Notes: generated from the letters alone by a model not told the origin. Shown: positions 1 through 15,599, counted from the stretch's first letter. The stretch is DNA of 64,000 nucleotides from Diphasiastrum complanatum (GCA_029204225.1 CM055094.1:64996293-65060292), one strand, 5' to 3'. Program-made: numbers and translations.

Positions 1-1814
1 TTGAGAAGTAATTTGATAACCTTGTCCAATCCTATGCCATGAAGGAGGAGCTACCAAGTTTGGAGGCTCTCCAAAGTGTGCTAATTTTTGAAGAATAAAG
101 ACAAGACTACAAGCTCTTGAGGATGGACAAGCTTTCTCTCACTCATAATGATGGCAAAGCCCTCTTTGCCAAGGACAAGCACAAAGGGAGGAGCAAGAAC
201 CAATATCAACAATCCTTAAGCAAGGACAAAGCCAAATCCAAATATAAAGATGAGGAGGAAGATGATTCCTCTAATGCTTCATCATCCAAGCGTAAGAAGA
301 AGAAGATCAAGTGCTTTTATTGTGGCAAGAAAGGCCATTATGCCACCAATTGCTTCAAGAAGAAGAAGAATCAACTCAAGCAAGCCAACATCACCAATGA
401 GAAGAAAGACACTATTGCAAGTGATGGAGAGGGATCTCTTATGGTCTCTAGCTTTTCATCCACTCCTTTCAAGAAGGACGACTTATGGTATATTGATAGT
501 GGAGCCTCTTCACATATGTGTAGCTCCAAGGATTCTTTCTCTTCTATTGCACCTTATGATGGAGTCAAGAAATCAATATACACTGCAAATGACTTTGAAT
601 GTCCTATTGAAGGCATAGGGAACATTCCCTTAAAGCTTGCATCCTCTAAAGTTCTTTCTCTTTCTAAAGTTCTTTATGTGCCTAAGCTTACTAAGAATCT
701 CATTAGTGTTGGCCAATTGCTTGATAATGGCCTTGATGTAAAATTCAATGTTGATACTTGCACTATCAAGAAGAATGATGAGATACTTGCATTAGGATCT
801 AGATTTGGAGGCATCTATAAACTAGATCCAAATGAATATGTGAATGCTTGTAATGTTGCTCTTATGAACAAGTTCTCTATGGAGGAATTATGGCATAGGA
901 GGTTGGGACATCCCAACTACAAATCCATGCTCTCTATGGTCAAAGAGGCCAAAGCTATTGGCTTGCAAAATCCATTCTCCAAGAAGATCAAGCCTTGTGA
1001 GGCTTGTGCTATTGCTAAATCTCACAAAAAGCCATTTACAAGATCTTCTATCAAAAGCAAGCATCCTTTGGAGTTAATCCACTCGGATGTGCATTTCTCA
1101 TCAACTATAAGCAAGGGAGGAGCCACTTGTTTTGTTACTTTCATTGATGATTTCACAAGATTCACTTGGATATATCTTCTTGCTTCTAAATCTATGGTGT
1201 TTGATCATTTTCTTATTTTCAAAGCTTATGTAGAGAAGCAATTCTCATTCAAGATTAAAGCTCTTAGATGTGATGGAGGTGGTGAATATATCTCCAATAA
1301 ATTTCATGATTTTTGTGAGCTTGAAGGCATCAAAAGAGAGTTCTCTTCTGCCTATTCTCCATCTCAAAATGGAGTGGCCGAGAGAAAGAATAGATCTCTA
1401 TGTGAATGTGCAAAATCTATGAGAATTGAGGCATCTTTGCCCAAAGATTTTTGGAGAGAAGCCATTAATTGTGCAAATTATCTTTGCAAGAGGCTCCCAC
1501 ATATAGCTCTTGGAGGAAAGTCACCATATGAAATCTTATATTTGAAGAAGCCTAAGGTTGATCACCTTAGAGTTTCTGGATGCATATGCTTTGCCCATAT
1601 TCCCTTGGAAACAAGGAAGAAGGAAGATCCTAGTGCATGCAAAGGGATCATGGTTGGATACTCATCCACCAAAAAGGCCTATAGAGTCTTTGTACTCTCT
1701 ACTTCTCAAGTTATTGAAAGTAGCGATGTTGTCTTTCATGAAGATCAACATTCATCTTTTGAAGAGGCCGAGATCAAGAAGTATTTTCTCACCAAGAAGA
1801 TCCATGAGAGATAG
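1..1814 (+). pseudogene. Ty1/copia element A: gag C-terminus, protease, integrase
   Basis: Retrotransposon polyprotein, already running at the window edge: the same frame before position 117 reads gag-like sequence with two in-frame stops (near 9 and 97). From 117 the frame is open for 565 codons. Residues 66–79 form a CCHC zinc knuckle (CFYCGKKGHYATNC). The aspartic protease site WYIDSGASSHM follows at about residues 124–134. The integrase pre-domain HRRLGH…CEACAIAK and the catalytic region are present: HSDVHF, LRCDGGGEY and the glutamate in NGVAERKN. This is the copia order, with integrase before RT. The frame stops at 1814 and RT continues in another frame, so a frameshift separates the halves. 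Element-encoded and non-functional in this copy. Confidence 0.93.
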
Positions 1815-3350
1815 ATCCGAGCCTAAGAGGCTCTCATATGTTGACAAAGGCAAACAAGTGGATCTTGATTCCACTAATTATGTTTTTTATGTCTCTCATG
1901 AAGAGCCAAAGAATGTACAAGAGGCACTCAATACCAAGGAGTGGTATGATGCCATGAAGCAAGAGTATGATGCATTGATCACCAACAATACTTGGGAGCT
2001 TGTGGATCCTCCATCCAACAAGCATGTGATTGGTTGCAAGTGGGTATTTCGGATCAAGTACAATCATGATGGCACCATCAACAAGTATAAAGCAAGATTA
2101 TGTGCCAAAGGATTTGCTCAAATCCATGGCCTTGATTATGAGGAGACCTTTGCACCCGTTGCAAAGATGGTGACAATAAGAATTCTTATTTCTCTTGCTT
2201 GTTTTTTCAAAGTGTGCTTGCTCTTCAAATGTCTTTAAGGACTCAAGCAAGCACCAAGATCATGGTATTCAAGACTTAATTCTTTCCTTATCTCACTAGG
2301 ATTTACTCTTAGTGACTATGATCCTTCCATGTATCTAAAGTTTGTTGATCGTAATATTGTCATTCTTCTAATTTATGTTGATGACATAATTATTTGTGGA
2401 AGTTGTATCAATATAGTTGGTGAAACTAAGCTAGCACTTGGATGTGAGTTTAAAATGCAAGATCTAGGAGAAATACATTACATCCTAGGCTTAGAGATTG
2501 ATTTTATGAAGATCATGTTTTTATATGCCAATCTAGATATGCTCACTCTATGTTGAAAAAATTTCATATGGAAAATTCTAAGAGCATAGATACTCCAATG
2601 GAGCAAATTGTAAAAGATCCTAATAAAGGTGATGAAAGATCCTTCGAGGACATCACACTTTTTAGGAGTCTTGTAGGCTCCTTGATTTGGCTTACCATTA
2701 CTAGGCCCGATTTAAGTTTTTGTGTGCACAAATTGAGTCAATTTATGCAAGATCCTAAGATCCATCATTGGAAGATGGCCAAGAGGATTCTAAGATATGT
2801 ATCTTCATCTTGTGATTATGGTCTTCTTTATAAAAGTGAAGATCTATCCATTGTTAGCTACTCAAATTTGGATTTTGCAAGTGACAAGATGGATCGAAAG
2901 TCTATTAGTGCATACACTATCTTTCTTGGAGGCAATCTAATATCTTGGCTTTCCAAAAGGCAAGATACTATATCTCTCTCTTCATGTGAGGCCGAGTACA
3001 AAGCAGTCACTACAACCACCAAAGAGGTGCTTTGGATCAAGAGATTATTATTGGACCTAAACTACATCAAGGAAGATGATCTACCAATGATCAAGTGTGA
3101 TAATATCTCGGCCCAAGCTCTTGCTAATAATCCCATATTTCATGCAAGAAGCAAGCATATAGAAGTGGCACACCATTTTGTGAGAGAAAAGCTTATTGGA
3201 GGAGAAATCTATTTGGAGCATGTCAACTCGTCCTCTTGTATTGCCGATCTACTCACCAAGCCTTTGAGCAAAAGTGCTTTCATCAAGCATAGATCTAATC
3301 TTGGAGTTATATCAAGATCAATGCTTAGATCTTCATATATAATTTTTTAG
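1810..3350 (+). pseudogene. Ty1/copia element A: reverse transcriptase and RNase H (broken)
   Basis: Continues element A in shifted frames. The RT N-terminus is clear (EWYDAMKQEYDAL, GCKWVFRIKYN, ARLCAKGFAQ, YEETFAPVAKM). At about 2200–2250 the sequence jumps from 'LISLACFF' to 'LKQAPRSWYS…', so the RT segment that carries the first catalytic aspartate is missing. The YVDD box follows near 2375–2390. Another frame change lies near 2545. From 2550 a 266-codon frame carries the RT–RNase H connection (SLIWLTITRPDLSF), RNase H (SSCEAEYKA, KCDNISAQ) and the C-terminal ARSKHIEVAHHFVREK and ADLLTKPLS. The stop at 3348–3350 sits directly before the polypurine tract and LTR. Confidence 0.92.
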
Positions 3351-4060
3351 GAGGAGTGTGAAGAATTGAAAAAGATTATCTATGTTAGATATAGGGGTCT
3401 TATGTGTAGGATGTTGATAGGACCAAATTTGGCATAGATGGCAAATTATCCATTTCCACTTGTAATGCCACTATTTAGCCAAAATAGAGTAAGATGCTAA
3501 ACTCGTGCCAATTAGAGTGTAGACAAGTGTAATACTTTTGTTTGATGAAATTTAAGAGGTCCAATATGATTTAGAGGTGGAACCTTGAGGGGTCCAATAG
3601 AATTTGAGATTTGCTTGAAAATGGTCCAATAGAATTTAGAGGTGAATGGATCAATGGTCCAATAGAATTAAGAGGTGTCAAAAGTGTGGTCCAATCATAG
3701 TTAGGCATTGTGGTAGCTCGTGGATCTACTAGTATCATTGTACTTTTCATTTGGATCTATTTGATCAAGAGATTGAGTGGATTTTGAGTGTAAGTGATTT
3801 TCTAGCTTTCTCTCTCTACCCGAGAGCTCATGTTGATTTTCTCTCTCTACTTGAGGAAAGCAGCTTGTTTTTACTTAGAATAATTTCTGGATACTTCCCA
3901 CACGTGTGAGTGAGAGTTGGAAGTGATTGAATGCATGTAGTAGTGTGTTTTTGCCATAGAATCAAAGATAGATCTTGAATCTCAATCTAGTCTTGATCTT
4001 GGTGCATCTACACACCTTAGGAGATCACAAGTACATGTTGTGGTCAGTCCACACATGTGA
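3351..4060 (+). mobile_element. Polypurine tract and 3' LTR of copia element A
   Basis: GAGGAG at 3351–3356 directly follows the element A stop codon and is followed by TGTGAAGAATTG, a normal LTR start (TG) at 3357. The body holds four to five imperfect copies of a 'ggtccaatagaatt' motif between about 3560 and 3700. The right end is not certain; I place it near a CACACATGTG motif at 4050–4060 because no matching 5' LTR is in the window. Confidence 0.6.
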
Positions 4061-7417
<3,357 letters not shown>

Positions 7418-8341
7418 TTCAGTAACCTCACAAACTAGAGATCCAATCAAAATTAGGGTTTTGACAAAATCACAAAAAAATGAATATCTCAAATTCTACA
7501 TGCAATTTCTAAAAACTTGATATATCTTCTTGTAGACTCCAATGAGACCTTTCTAATGGACCAAAAATCATCTAAATCCAGTAAGCCAAGTGTGAAATCG
7601 GAATTGATCAAGTATATAACCCTATATTGAGTTTTGACCTACAAAAGATCAATTCTACACGTGCAATGCTGATTTTTGAGTAGAAATCAATCTAGCATGC
7701 TCTAGCATTGGTAACTCCTCCAAATCTTTGATAAATGTGGCTGATCCTTTCATAACCTGAAACAAAAGAGCTCTGATACCATGTGAAGGATTTCAGATCA
7801 TTCAAGATCCAATCCATGTCCCTGATCTTTGGTTACAATAAGGAGCAAATCAATAATTCTGCCAATGTAGAAAAATCGGCATCTACATACAAAATGAGAT
7901 GCAAACTAAGAGATATTGATAAAACATGAACCAAAACATAAAATATGTTTGTTTTCCATACAATTACAGTACCCTACGTATTTCACACGTGTGAAACCGA
8001 AAATAGCAAAATATGAGCATTCTACACACAAGATTGCAAGAAAACATCATGAGAGTGCACCAATGAGTAGTAGAACCCAAAGAGAACCATGTATAATGAT
8101 GAAATGAGAGAGAGAAGAGAGAAGATGTGTCTCTCCATGAGTTACATCCTTTTATAGAGTGTCCAAACCCTATTTGGCCACTTGGCTTTCCCTCTAACTT
8201 TCAAAAAGTGTTTATTGAATGTATTTTAAACTAATATAACTTCAAAAAGTTTATCTCTAAGTCTAAAATGAGTTTTGGCCTCTTATTGACAATTTACCAA
8301 AATATGACTAAACTAGACTAAACTAGTTGAAATCTCTCACA
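7418..8341 (-). mobile_element. Minus-strand copia 5' LTR, primer-binding site and leader
   Basis: Read on the minus strand, an LTR of about 560 bp (7782–8341, TGTGAGAG…TTCACA) is followed by a copia-type primer-binding site TGGTATCAGAGC at 7770–7781, complementary to the 3' end of initiator tRNA-Met. A leader follows to about 7418. The unit matches 34945–35915 base by base over long stretches, and part of it matches 31924–32250. No gag follows, so this copy is cut at about 7418. The LTR holds the 16-bp palindrome TTTCACACGTGTGAAA at 7981–7996. Confidence 0.85.
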
Positions 8342-9190
8342 TCATCTATTTCTCATGCTGAACTGTTTTAAAGACACCTTCATCTTTTTAAGGGCACTTT
8401 TGTCTTTTTAAGGGCACCTTCGCCTTTTTCGCAAAATCTCGAAGAGAGAAAAATGCCGAAGGTCATCTACTTTGAACGAGGAACGTTCCCAGCCACTTCC
8501 CAAATTTGTGAAGTGAGAGAAAGCCACTTCCCTTATAAAGCGAAGTGAGAGAATTTGCAATGCCCTCATCAATATTCCCTATGGGTTGACAATATACACT
8601 ATGTATAGTTGTCATAGAAGCCATATACTTCCAAGTACAAGCGGCTTACCTAATTAGGTGACAATCATTTATTGTAGTTCATACACAAATGGAATACATA
8701 AATAGATCATACAAGCACAGATTGTTGGTTGCTACGTCCATGAGACGGATTATTTGAGTCTCTCAATTACGCCGTCAATCTTGGTTGTAATTGCTATTTG
8801 TATTGTGCTTCAGTGTAATATAGCAGCAACACGTTTTTATCTGTGTCACAACAGAGATGAATGTGTGTTGTGATTGAATGCACTTTCATTGTTGTTTGAT
8901 TGTGCTTGTATACTCACCCTGATCAGAACACGGACGTCTACAACTCCTCAGTTTCTGATCAAACGATGACTGTCTTTGACGCTCGCGATATCATACTGCT
9001 CTTCCATTTATTTCTGAACTATACTTCACGTTTAATCTGATTTCAGTAGTACCACACACAAACCATCTCCAATCTATTCGGTGGACTGTACTCTTGTTTT
9101 TAGAGTATGAATTAATTTTCAAGATCTTGTTGGGCAATCGAAATGCATAAAGCTGTGATTATCTTTAGCATAAGCTATCTATTAGACTAC
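8342..9190 (+). other. LTR-like fragment, unassigned
   Basis: Three copies of an 'aagggcacctt(c)tcttttt' phrase lie at 8375–8430, and a related phrase recurs inside the LTR at 56345–56380. This suggests a diverged plus-strand LTR piece. No coding frame and no clear borders. Confidence 0.3.
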
Positions 9191-9199
9191 TTTTTCACC

Positions 9200-10501
9200 T
9201 AGCAGCTAATTAGAGTGGGAGAGTTGTTCCGCAATATTCCTGCTTACTTCTCCGTTCTCGTTCTTCCTATCTCCCTTGCCCCATATGAATCTTGCTTGGT
9301 TGTTTTGGGCAGTCTTTGAAACTGTGTTTTCTGACACAATCGGGACACTCGGCATGGTACTTGGCCTTGATAGGACAATCAACCATGAAGTGGCCGGTTT
9401 CACCACAGATGAAACATATGTTGATCATGGGCCCTTGTATAGTGGCATAACAATCTTGTATGGCTAGTGGTTCTGGACTTTCTGGTGGGTATTCGTGATA
9501 ATGCGAGGAATGTCCAGATTGTGATGGTTGTTCTTCATATTGTTAGATGGCATGTGGTTGGATAGGCTGATATGAAGGACAAGCATCAACAGGATGCATA
9601 GCCCGACAGTGTGGGCACCAGAGGGTTTTTGTCTATTAGGTACATGTGGTTGACGAGGCATACTATGTTGGATAGACTTCAGAGTAGCTTGAAACTCATT
9701 GGTGAGTTTCTCCATCTGCAGTTGATGTCGCTGATTAAGCAACTCCAACTGTGATTTCCAAAGTTGATCTCGGGTATCCTCGATCGACTTCGACTCATGG
9801 ACAGGAGCACGGGGTGCTTTCCTTTCTCTAGACTCATCAACATCTGATCCTTCATCTTCTTCCTTAATGGCATCAGACATAGCTTACTTTAGGCTCGTAT
9901 ATTCATTATTGGATCGAAGCTCTCATCTAATCCATCTTGGAAGGCCAACTAAAAATTAGATGATGAGCATCTGTTTGGTGGGCGGCTATTCTTGTACTTG
10001 ACTATTGAGGCACTTGAATCGCTCAATGTAGTCTTGTACGCGTTCATCTTTTGTCATCTTGATATTACTCAATTTGACAAAAGGACTCTCTATTAAATGA
10101 AATGGTTTAAAATGCTTGGTAAAGGATTCTTTCAAAATTGACCAATCTGTCTTATTTTCACGATCAAGGTTAAAAAACCAATCACGTGCTTTAGCGATCA
10201 TGGTCATGGAAAACAATTGGACCATAGCATCAGGAGATGTTTTGCCATGAATGTCACATGCATTCTCAAAGATTTGCAAGAATATTTGAGGGTCTGAACT
10301 ACCGTCAAACTTGGGTAGATCAAACTTGGGTGTTCTCTTCTCAAGATGAGCTCCGTGAGTGGCAAAAGCTCCATTCAGGTGTGTTATGGTGTGTGATGCT
10401 TCAACACCATGAACATGGGCTCGTGCTCGTAAAGACTCGACACTATCAAGTTCTTGTCCCTTGAATGGGTTTGTGGATGGCTCGTGTATTTGGGACCTCA
10501 T
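9200..10501 (-). pseudogene. Ty3/gypsy-type gag relic with several zinc knuckles
   Basis: Minus-strand gag starting at ATG 10501. The first 171 codons are a typical Ty3/gypsy gag (FDLPKFDGSSDPQIFLQIFE, AKARDWFFNLDRENKTDW, KESFTKHFKP). The same frame then runs through several stops (about 9985–9885) before resuming at 9880 with an acidic region and a Gln-rich, coiled-coil-like stretch (LWKSQLELLNQRHQLQME). After a frame change, cysteine/histidine motifs follow: CPHCRAMHPVDACP near 9600, CFICGETGHFMVDC near 9400 and CPDCVRKHSFKDCP near 9330. No protease or RT follows before the copia LTR at 8341. Decayed and truncated. Confidence 0.85.
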
Positions 10502-10737
10502 TCGATAGAACCTATGATGTCTGATTTGTTCAACTATAGGAGATGCTGTGTTTTTTGATTTTTTAGAATTTTTTTTTTTTGGCTAGTAGGGAACTCAAGG
10601 GGGAGACTCCATATCAGAAGGGCTTTCTATTGGTATGAGTGGTATTTTTTGGAAAAAAAAATTTAGTGTATATGTCTTTTTTTTTTTTGAGCTCTAAGGC
10701 TCTGTCAAGCTGGTGTGTTTGGTCGAAATTACAATCA

Positions 10738-11100
10738 GAGATCTCGGTCGAAAATTATGTGCTTGGCCGTGGATCCGGACCGGTTGAGATGGAGTTCACA
10801 AGACTCGATCGAGATGGAGTCCACAGGATTTGGTTGAGATGGAGTCCCGACTCGGTCGAGATCGCGACCAAAACCTTCGGTTGAGATCGTAACCAAAACC
10901 TTTGGTCGAGACCTTAACCAAAACCTTCGGTCGAGATCGTGACCAAAAAACGTCGGTTGAGATTTGAAAAAAAAAAATCGTCGGTCGAGATGGTGTTCAC
11001 AAATTCAGTTGAGATTTCAAATGGCAATTTGGTCGAGATCTCAAATGGCGATTCGGTCAAGATCTCAAATGGAGACTCGGTCGAGATTTGAATTTTTTTT
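10738..11100. repeat. Degenerate 'ggtcgagat' repeat field
   Basis: At least a dozen diverged copies of (t/c)ggt(c/t)gagat(c/g) spaced about 20–35 bp apart, often followed by 'gaccaaaa' or 'caaatgg'. It lies in the presumed 5' leader of the minus-strand gypsy relic. A reverse-complement version of the motif occurs beside the other multi-knuckle gag relic at 62210–62460. Confidence 0.75.
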
Positions 11101-11567
11101 TTTGACGTTCCGATCCAGTCGATATGTGGAGAAGAAAGGGTCCTGTCGAGATGGAGACAGGGGTGTGAAGGGGCTGGGTGGGCTGGGCGAAAAGGTGATG
11201 GAGGTTACGTGAGGTATGAACGGAATGGAATGGAAAAGAATTCTTGGATGAGTGCAGGGAGAGAAGAGGCTGCATTGAGTGCTGGCAGAGATGGATGAAG
11301 GCTATTGTGTTGTGTTGCAGGTCTGATGGAGGTGTATATTGTGAGGGTGGTGGTGGAAATCATGTGGATGTTTGCTGCAAACTGTTCTTGTATTGCAGGT
11401 TTTGTGTAGGTGAAGTTTTTCATTTCAGAGATCAAACTGCATGGTCAGGAATAGTGAAGGGCAAGAACTCAGAGGTGTGCAAGGATGAAGTGATTGTGGC
11501 TAGGATTCTGAGTGTGGGCAACATTACAATAGTTTATAGATTGAGAATGTGTTGGTCCAAGTAGTAA

Positions 11568-12678
11568 TGGCGCCAAATGTTTACAGATCTTGTGCTCTAG
11601 AGGATCTGTGAACTGGTTTAGTTCGTTTTACTTCTTGTTCGGCTTGTCAACAGAGACAGTGGGCTCTTGCTTAAGTTATTCTTTCTTGTTTCAGAGCCCA
11701 AAATTAGGCAGAGGAGACTGATAATCATTGTAATTTATGTCCTGCCTATCAAAGGACACCACGGAAGGTCATTCTTGGACTAATGCACATGCATAAACAA
11801 CCACTCATACATGCCAAACATTCAACCATAAAATCAGTGTGCAGATCCGTTGAACAAACAATGAAATCCTACTTTAATGCTACAAAACGCACTGAATCAT
11901 ATCCTAAACTATGCTACACTTGTATTAATCCACAAAACTGAACCAAGAAACTAATCTAACAACATTTTAGAAGTCCAAGAATCAACATCCCAAAAACATC
12001 AAGCACTAGAATGTCAAGAATCTGCAAGATTTACACCACATTTCTAGGCTCTATAGTTTACCTAAATGTTGAAACCTACTTTAATCCACAAGCGAGAAAG
12101 GAAATCTAATCCACAACTAGAAAAGCAAGAAAACTAATCCATCACTAAGTTCCACAACCACATGCAAAGGGCATACATGCATCACTCAAGAAACAAGCAT
12201 GATCAAGGAGCTCAAGGATGTATCAAACTCATGGAAGCTATTCTCATTTCAGCATGGAGTAGATACATTACACAAAAAGCTCCTCTTCTCAAAGAGGGAG
12301 TCTCTTAAATAAACAAGAGAGCTCCTTAGGTGACATCTTAGTGGCATTTTCACATTACACAAATTACAAGTGGAATTATGCTCTCCACTAGATGTGACCA
12401 TCAAAAGGTGGCTCTATTTTCTTTAAGAGGGGTCTACTTGCATTTATTATATTAGCCTAGAAATACTAGTTCCTACATGGTCATTCCATCTTTCGGGATT
12501 CACCATGAGGCTTACACAGTTCTTCCTTGTCATTCCTAACTAGTACTTCTCGGCTCTCATACTTGGCTCTCAGTCTTCATTCGTCTCGTCTTCTCAGAGA
12601 CCTCCTCGGTCTAAGGTGAGAGTTGCTCTTGGATAGCTCTGGCCGAGTATCTTGGGGATTCGTTAGAATCATCCAACA
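11568..12678 (-). mobile_element. Probable gypsy 5' LTR with tRNA-type primer-binding site
   Basis: On the minus strand an LTR-like block runs from TGTTGGATGATTC (12678) to a terminal CA at 11578. Two bases further on lies TGGCGCCA (11568–11575), the start of the primer-binding site common in plant gypsy elements. The following bases do not keep the full tRNA match. The position upstream of the minus-strand gag at 10501 fits a 5' LTR. No second copy is in the window, so borders rest on the TG/CA ends and the PBS only. Confidence 0.5.
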
Positions 12679-12679
12679 T

Positions 12680-15000
12680 AGGAATTTGGATTGATAGTAC
12701 CAACCAGATGGGTTGTTTATGTGTTGATAAAACCCATGTGCAGATTCTTGTTAATTCACAATTTTATTAGTGGATTATTACGATCTATTTAGAACAAATA
12801 TGGGGGTACTCCAATACTCGGTGGAATAGATATATGCAAATCTAGTATTGGAAATCCAAATAGAGTTTTTAGATCTCTGAATTATTGGATAATGCAATTG
12901 AAGTTCTTCTTGAAGGAATTGAATTCCTTGTACCATTTCGGATATAGATTTTGGATATCTATTGGTATATACTTTAGCTATTTTGAATTTTTCCTTTTGG
13001 TTTTTGATGAATACACTTGGGTTATTTCAACTGTATATGAACGAGGCTTCTTGTCCATACTGATACCTAGTGGTATTCTTAGATGATATTGTCATCTACA
13101 GGGAAAATACTTAAGGAAATGGAGAATTCAATGGGAGTTGAAGATTGGATTCTATGTTGGATATAGGATGGTCAGATAATCTTTTTAATTTTATGATGAT
13201 CGGATCTAAAAGCAAAGAACTTTCTTGGAGAGAAAACTGATGGTATGGGACATTGGTGATTTCAAAGGGGAATTTTTGTGCGAGAATGATTAGTAGACCA
13301 GTGGTTAGTATTTATATTATTTGTGATGCTAACAGTTGAAATTATTGTTTAAAACTTGTTTAGGGTATTTGGAGATTTTATGAGGTATAGATCCGGATCC
13401 CTAAATGGTATCTCATAAAATCCAAATCAGAAATCCTTAAAAGCTATTTCTCTTTTAATTAAATCTCTACATTTTAGAAATTTTTTAAATACAAGACAAT
13501 TGGATTGAGATTCATATAATTTCTTCCGGTGTAGAACTAGGTTCTGAAGGACTGTTAAAGTTATATGAATTCATACTTCCATTTCAGTTTGTGAATATAG
13601 CTCAGAATCAATTGATGTTTTCAATTGATTAAGTGGAATTTAGACTTTCTGAGCCCAATTGATTATCTCTATTTGATAGTTGATTATTGAGAGTAATGTT
13701 TCTATCACTCGGGATAAGATATTTTATGATTTAAGAAAAAAGTTTGGTTTGTAATAGTATTGGATACTCATTACTGATTTTTTAGAATCTTTGATATCTT
13801 ATACGTTGTCTCCTGAGAACTTTTTAATCAAAATTAGGAATAAGACTTTCATGGGATCAACTAGTTGCATAGATTCCTTTTGTGGAATCCAGTTTGCGTG
13901 CAATGGTGGAACTATCCAGTGGAATAGAGGAAATCTCTAGTGATTGTTTTGAATAATCTAGAACTAGAGTAGTTTTGGGAGTTTCATGAATATGGGAAGT
14001 AGTGGTAAAGATTAAAGTAAGGTTCACTAATTGGCTACCAAGTATCATTTAGTTATGGATTAGATCAGAGGAATAAAGTTTTAATCTTAACCTTATGTCC
14101 AAAGATGTCTGTATAAGTCAGGCTAATCTTGGTTTGTGCACTAAGATCTGAAGTTAATTGGTTGAAAAAATTTTGTTGGTAAAAGTATGATGGTTGGAAA
14201 ACTTGTAATGTGGAATTATTCACTTCAGAGATTTCCCAGATATGTTGTTTACTCAAGAGAGAGAGAATCTTTTGTAGCTGAGTTACAAGATTCTCAGTGA
14301 TATATGTGAGTAGCATATGCGGAATTTGGAGGAATCTGCCAGATAAGGATATATATGTTGATGTATGGGGTCATAGTGAAATTTTTCTCATATGTGCATG
14401 ATTAATCTCGTTTGGATCTACTATGTATTCCTGGTTACTAAGGTTATTTGGTGCACTTAACCTAGTCGTTGAACATAGACATATGATCAAGTATTGTGTT
14501 TGACAATTACTTGCAGAGTTAACAGATCTGTTTTGATAGATCTATAGGTTAACTTAAAAGTGATTTGGATATGGATCTAAATGTGGTGTTGTACAGTACA
14601 ATTAAGATCTGCACCTAGATATTTAAGATTTCTAAATCATGAGCAATTAACTTGAGTAGTTGATTTTCTCCTGTGGAAGTTAATTGGTAAAATGGACAGT
14701 GTGAAGAAAATTCACCGAAGTATTGCTTGTAAGACACATAATTTATGAGTCATTCGGATTCATCAAGGAATTGTGTACATAGGATACTGAATTCTTGGAT
14801 GAGTATTTCTCAGTTGAGAGATAAAGTTGATTCATTAGTGATATTATTCTTGTGAGCTCAATTGGATACCGGATCCTAATGGTTCCAAGAATGGTAAACT
14901 GAATTTAGTTGGAATTCAGCAGAACTTTGTACTCTCTAGATATTGTTCTAGGCGATTATATAAAATTATGTCGACAAGATGGATGTTAAAATGACTTTTA
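12680..15000 (-). pseudogene. Decayed protein-like frames of unknown family
   Basis: AT-rich block whose minus strand shows consecutive protein-like stretches broken by stops and frame changes. Examples are an open run near 13080–12800 (containing KVYTNRYPKSISEMVQGIQF), one at 14316–14065, and one at 14048–13857 that goes on past its stop to about 13500 with few, scattered stops. Amino-acid composition looks coding (Ser, Asn, Ile and Lys rich) but I recognise no domain. A degraded endogenous pararetrovirus or an old retroelement are possible; neither is shown. Confidence 0.3.
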
Positions 15001-15084
15001 ATTACTTGGTTGATTGTAGAGTTTGGAACTCATAATCTGTTGGAAATTAATCTAACTCCTACTCATCCCAAAAGCCCTTCTTCC

Positions 15085-15594
15085 TTCTCTGATTTTTACT
15101 CTATCAAATGCAACCTGCAGAAAATGAACTGTTTTTTAACAGTCTACATATTTGAACTAATTGTCGCCACAGTCTGTATTTTGACTCGAGTTTTTTCACA
15201 GGCAAAAAATCCAACACTTGACATTGTCACTATTTTTCCTACCTTCCTGAGCAACTAAGTGTTTAGTGACACTTATTAAATTGTTTTTGGGCCATCTAGG
15301 CACTTCCAGAAAAGTGACACTTTTTGCGAAAAATGCAAAAAATGCGACACTACATTTTTACATGTAGTTTTTGATAGGTGACAATTAGGGCAAAAAGCGA
15401 CACTGCATTTTTACATGCAGTTTCTGACAGGCGAAAAAGGCAAAAAATGCGAGACTGCATTTTTTTGCTCAGTTTCTGATAGGCGACAAAAAGGTGACAT
15501 TGCAAATTTACACGGGATATTACACAGACGACAATGTACAAAAATACACAGTATCCCATGTACAGATTGTCTACGCCTTCATGCTCCAATAACA
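15085..15594 (+). repeat. LTR-like unit, copy 1 (510 bp)
   Basis: Direct copy of 16450–16903, sharing the left end (TTCTCTGATTTTTACTCT) and right end (TGCTCCAATAACA). Inside are several ~45 bp repeats of the type 'gcgacactgcatttttacat'. One copy forms a hairpin, ACTGCAT–TTTTAC–ATGCAGT, at 15402–15421. The same phrases fill the LTR at 22543–23100, so this is a piece of a copia LTR family. Confidence 0.8.
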
Positions 15595-15599
15595 TCCTC

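Noticed and set aside
11244-11564. 106-codon frame between gag and the presumed LTR
   Set aside because: Lies in the leader of the minus-strand gypsy relic and shows no domain; likely chance opening in G-rich DNA.
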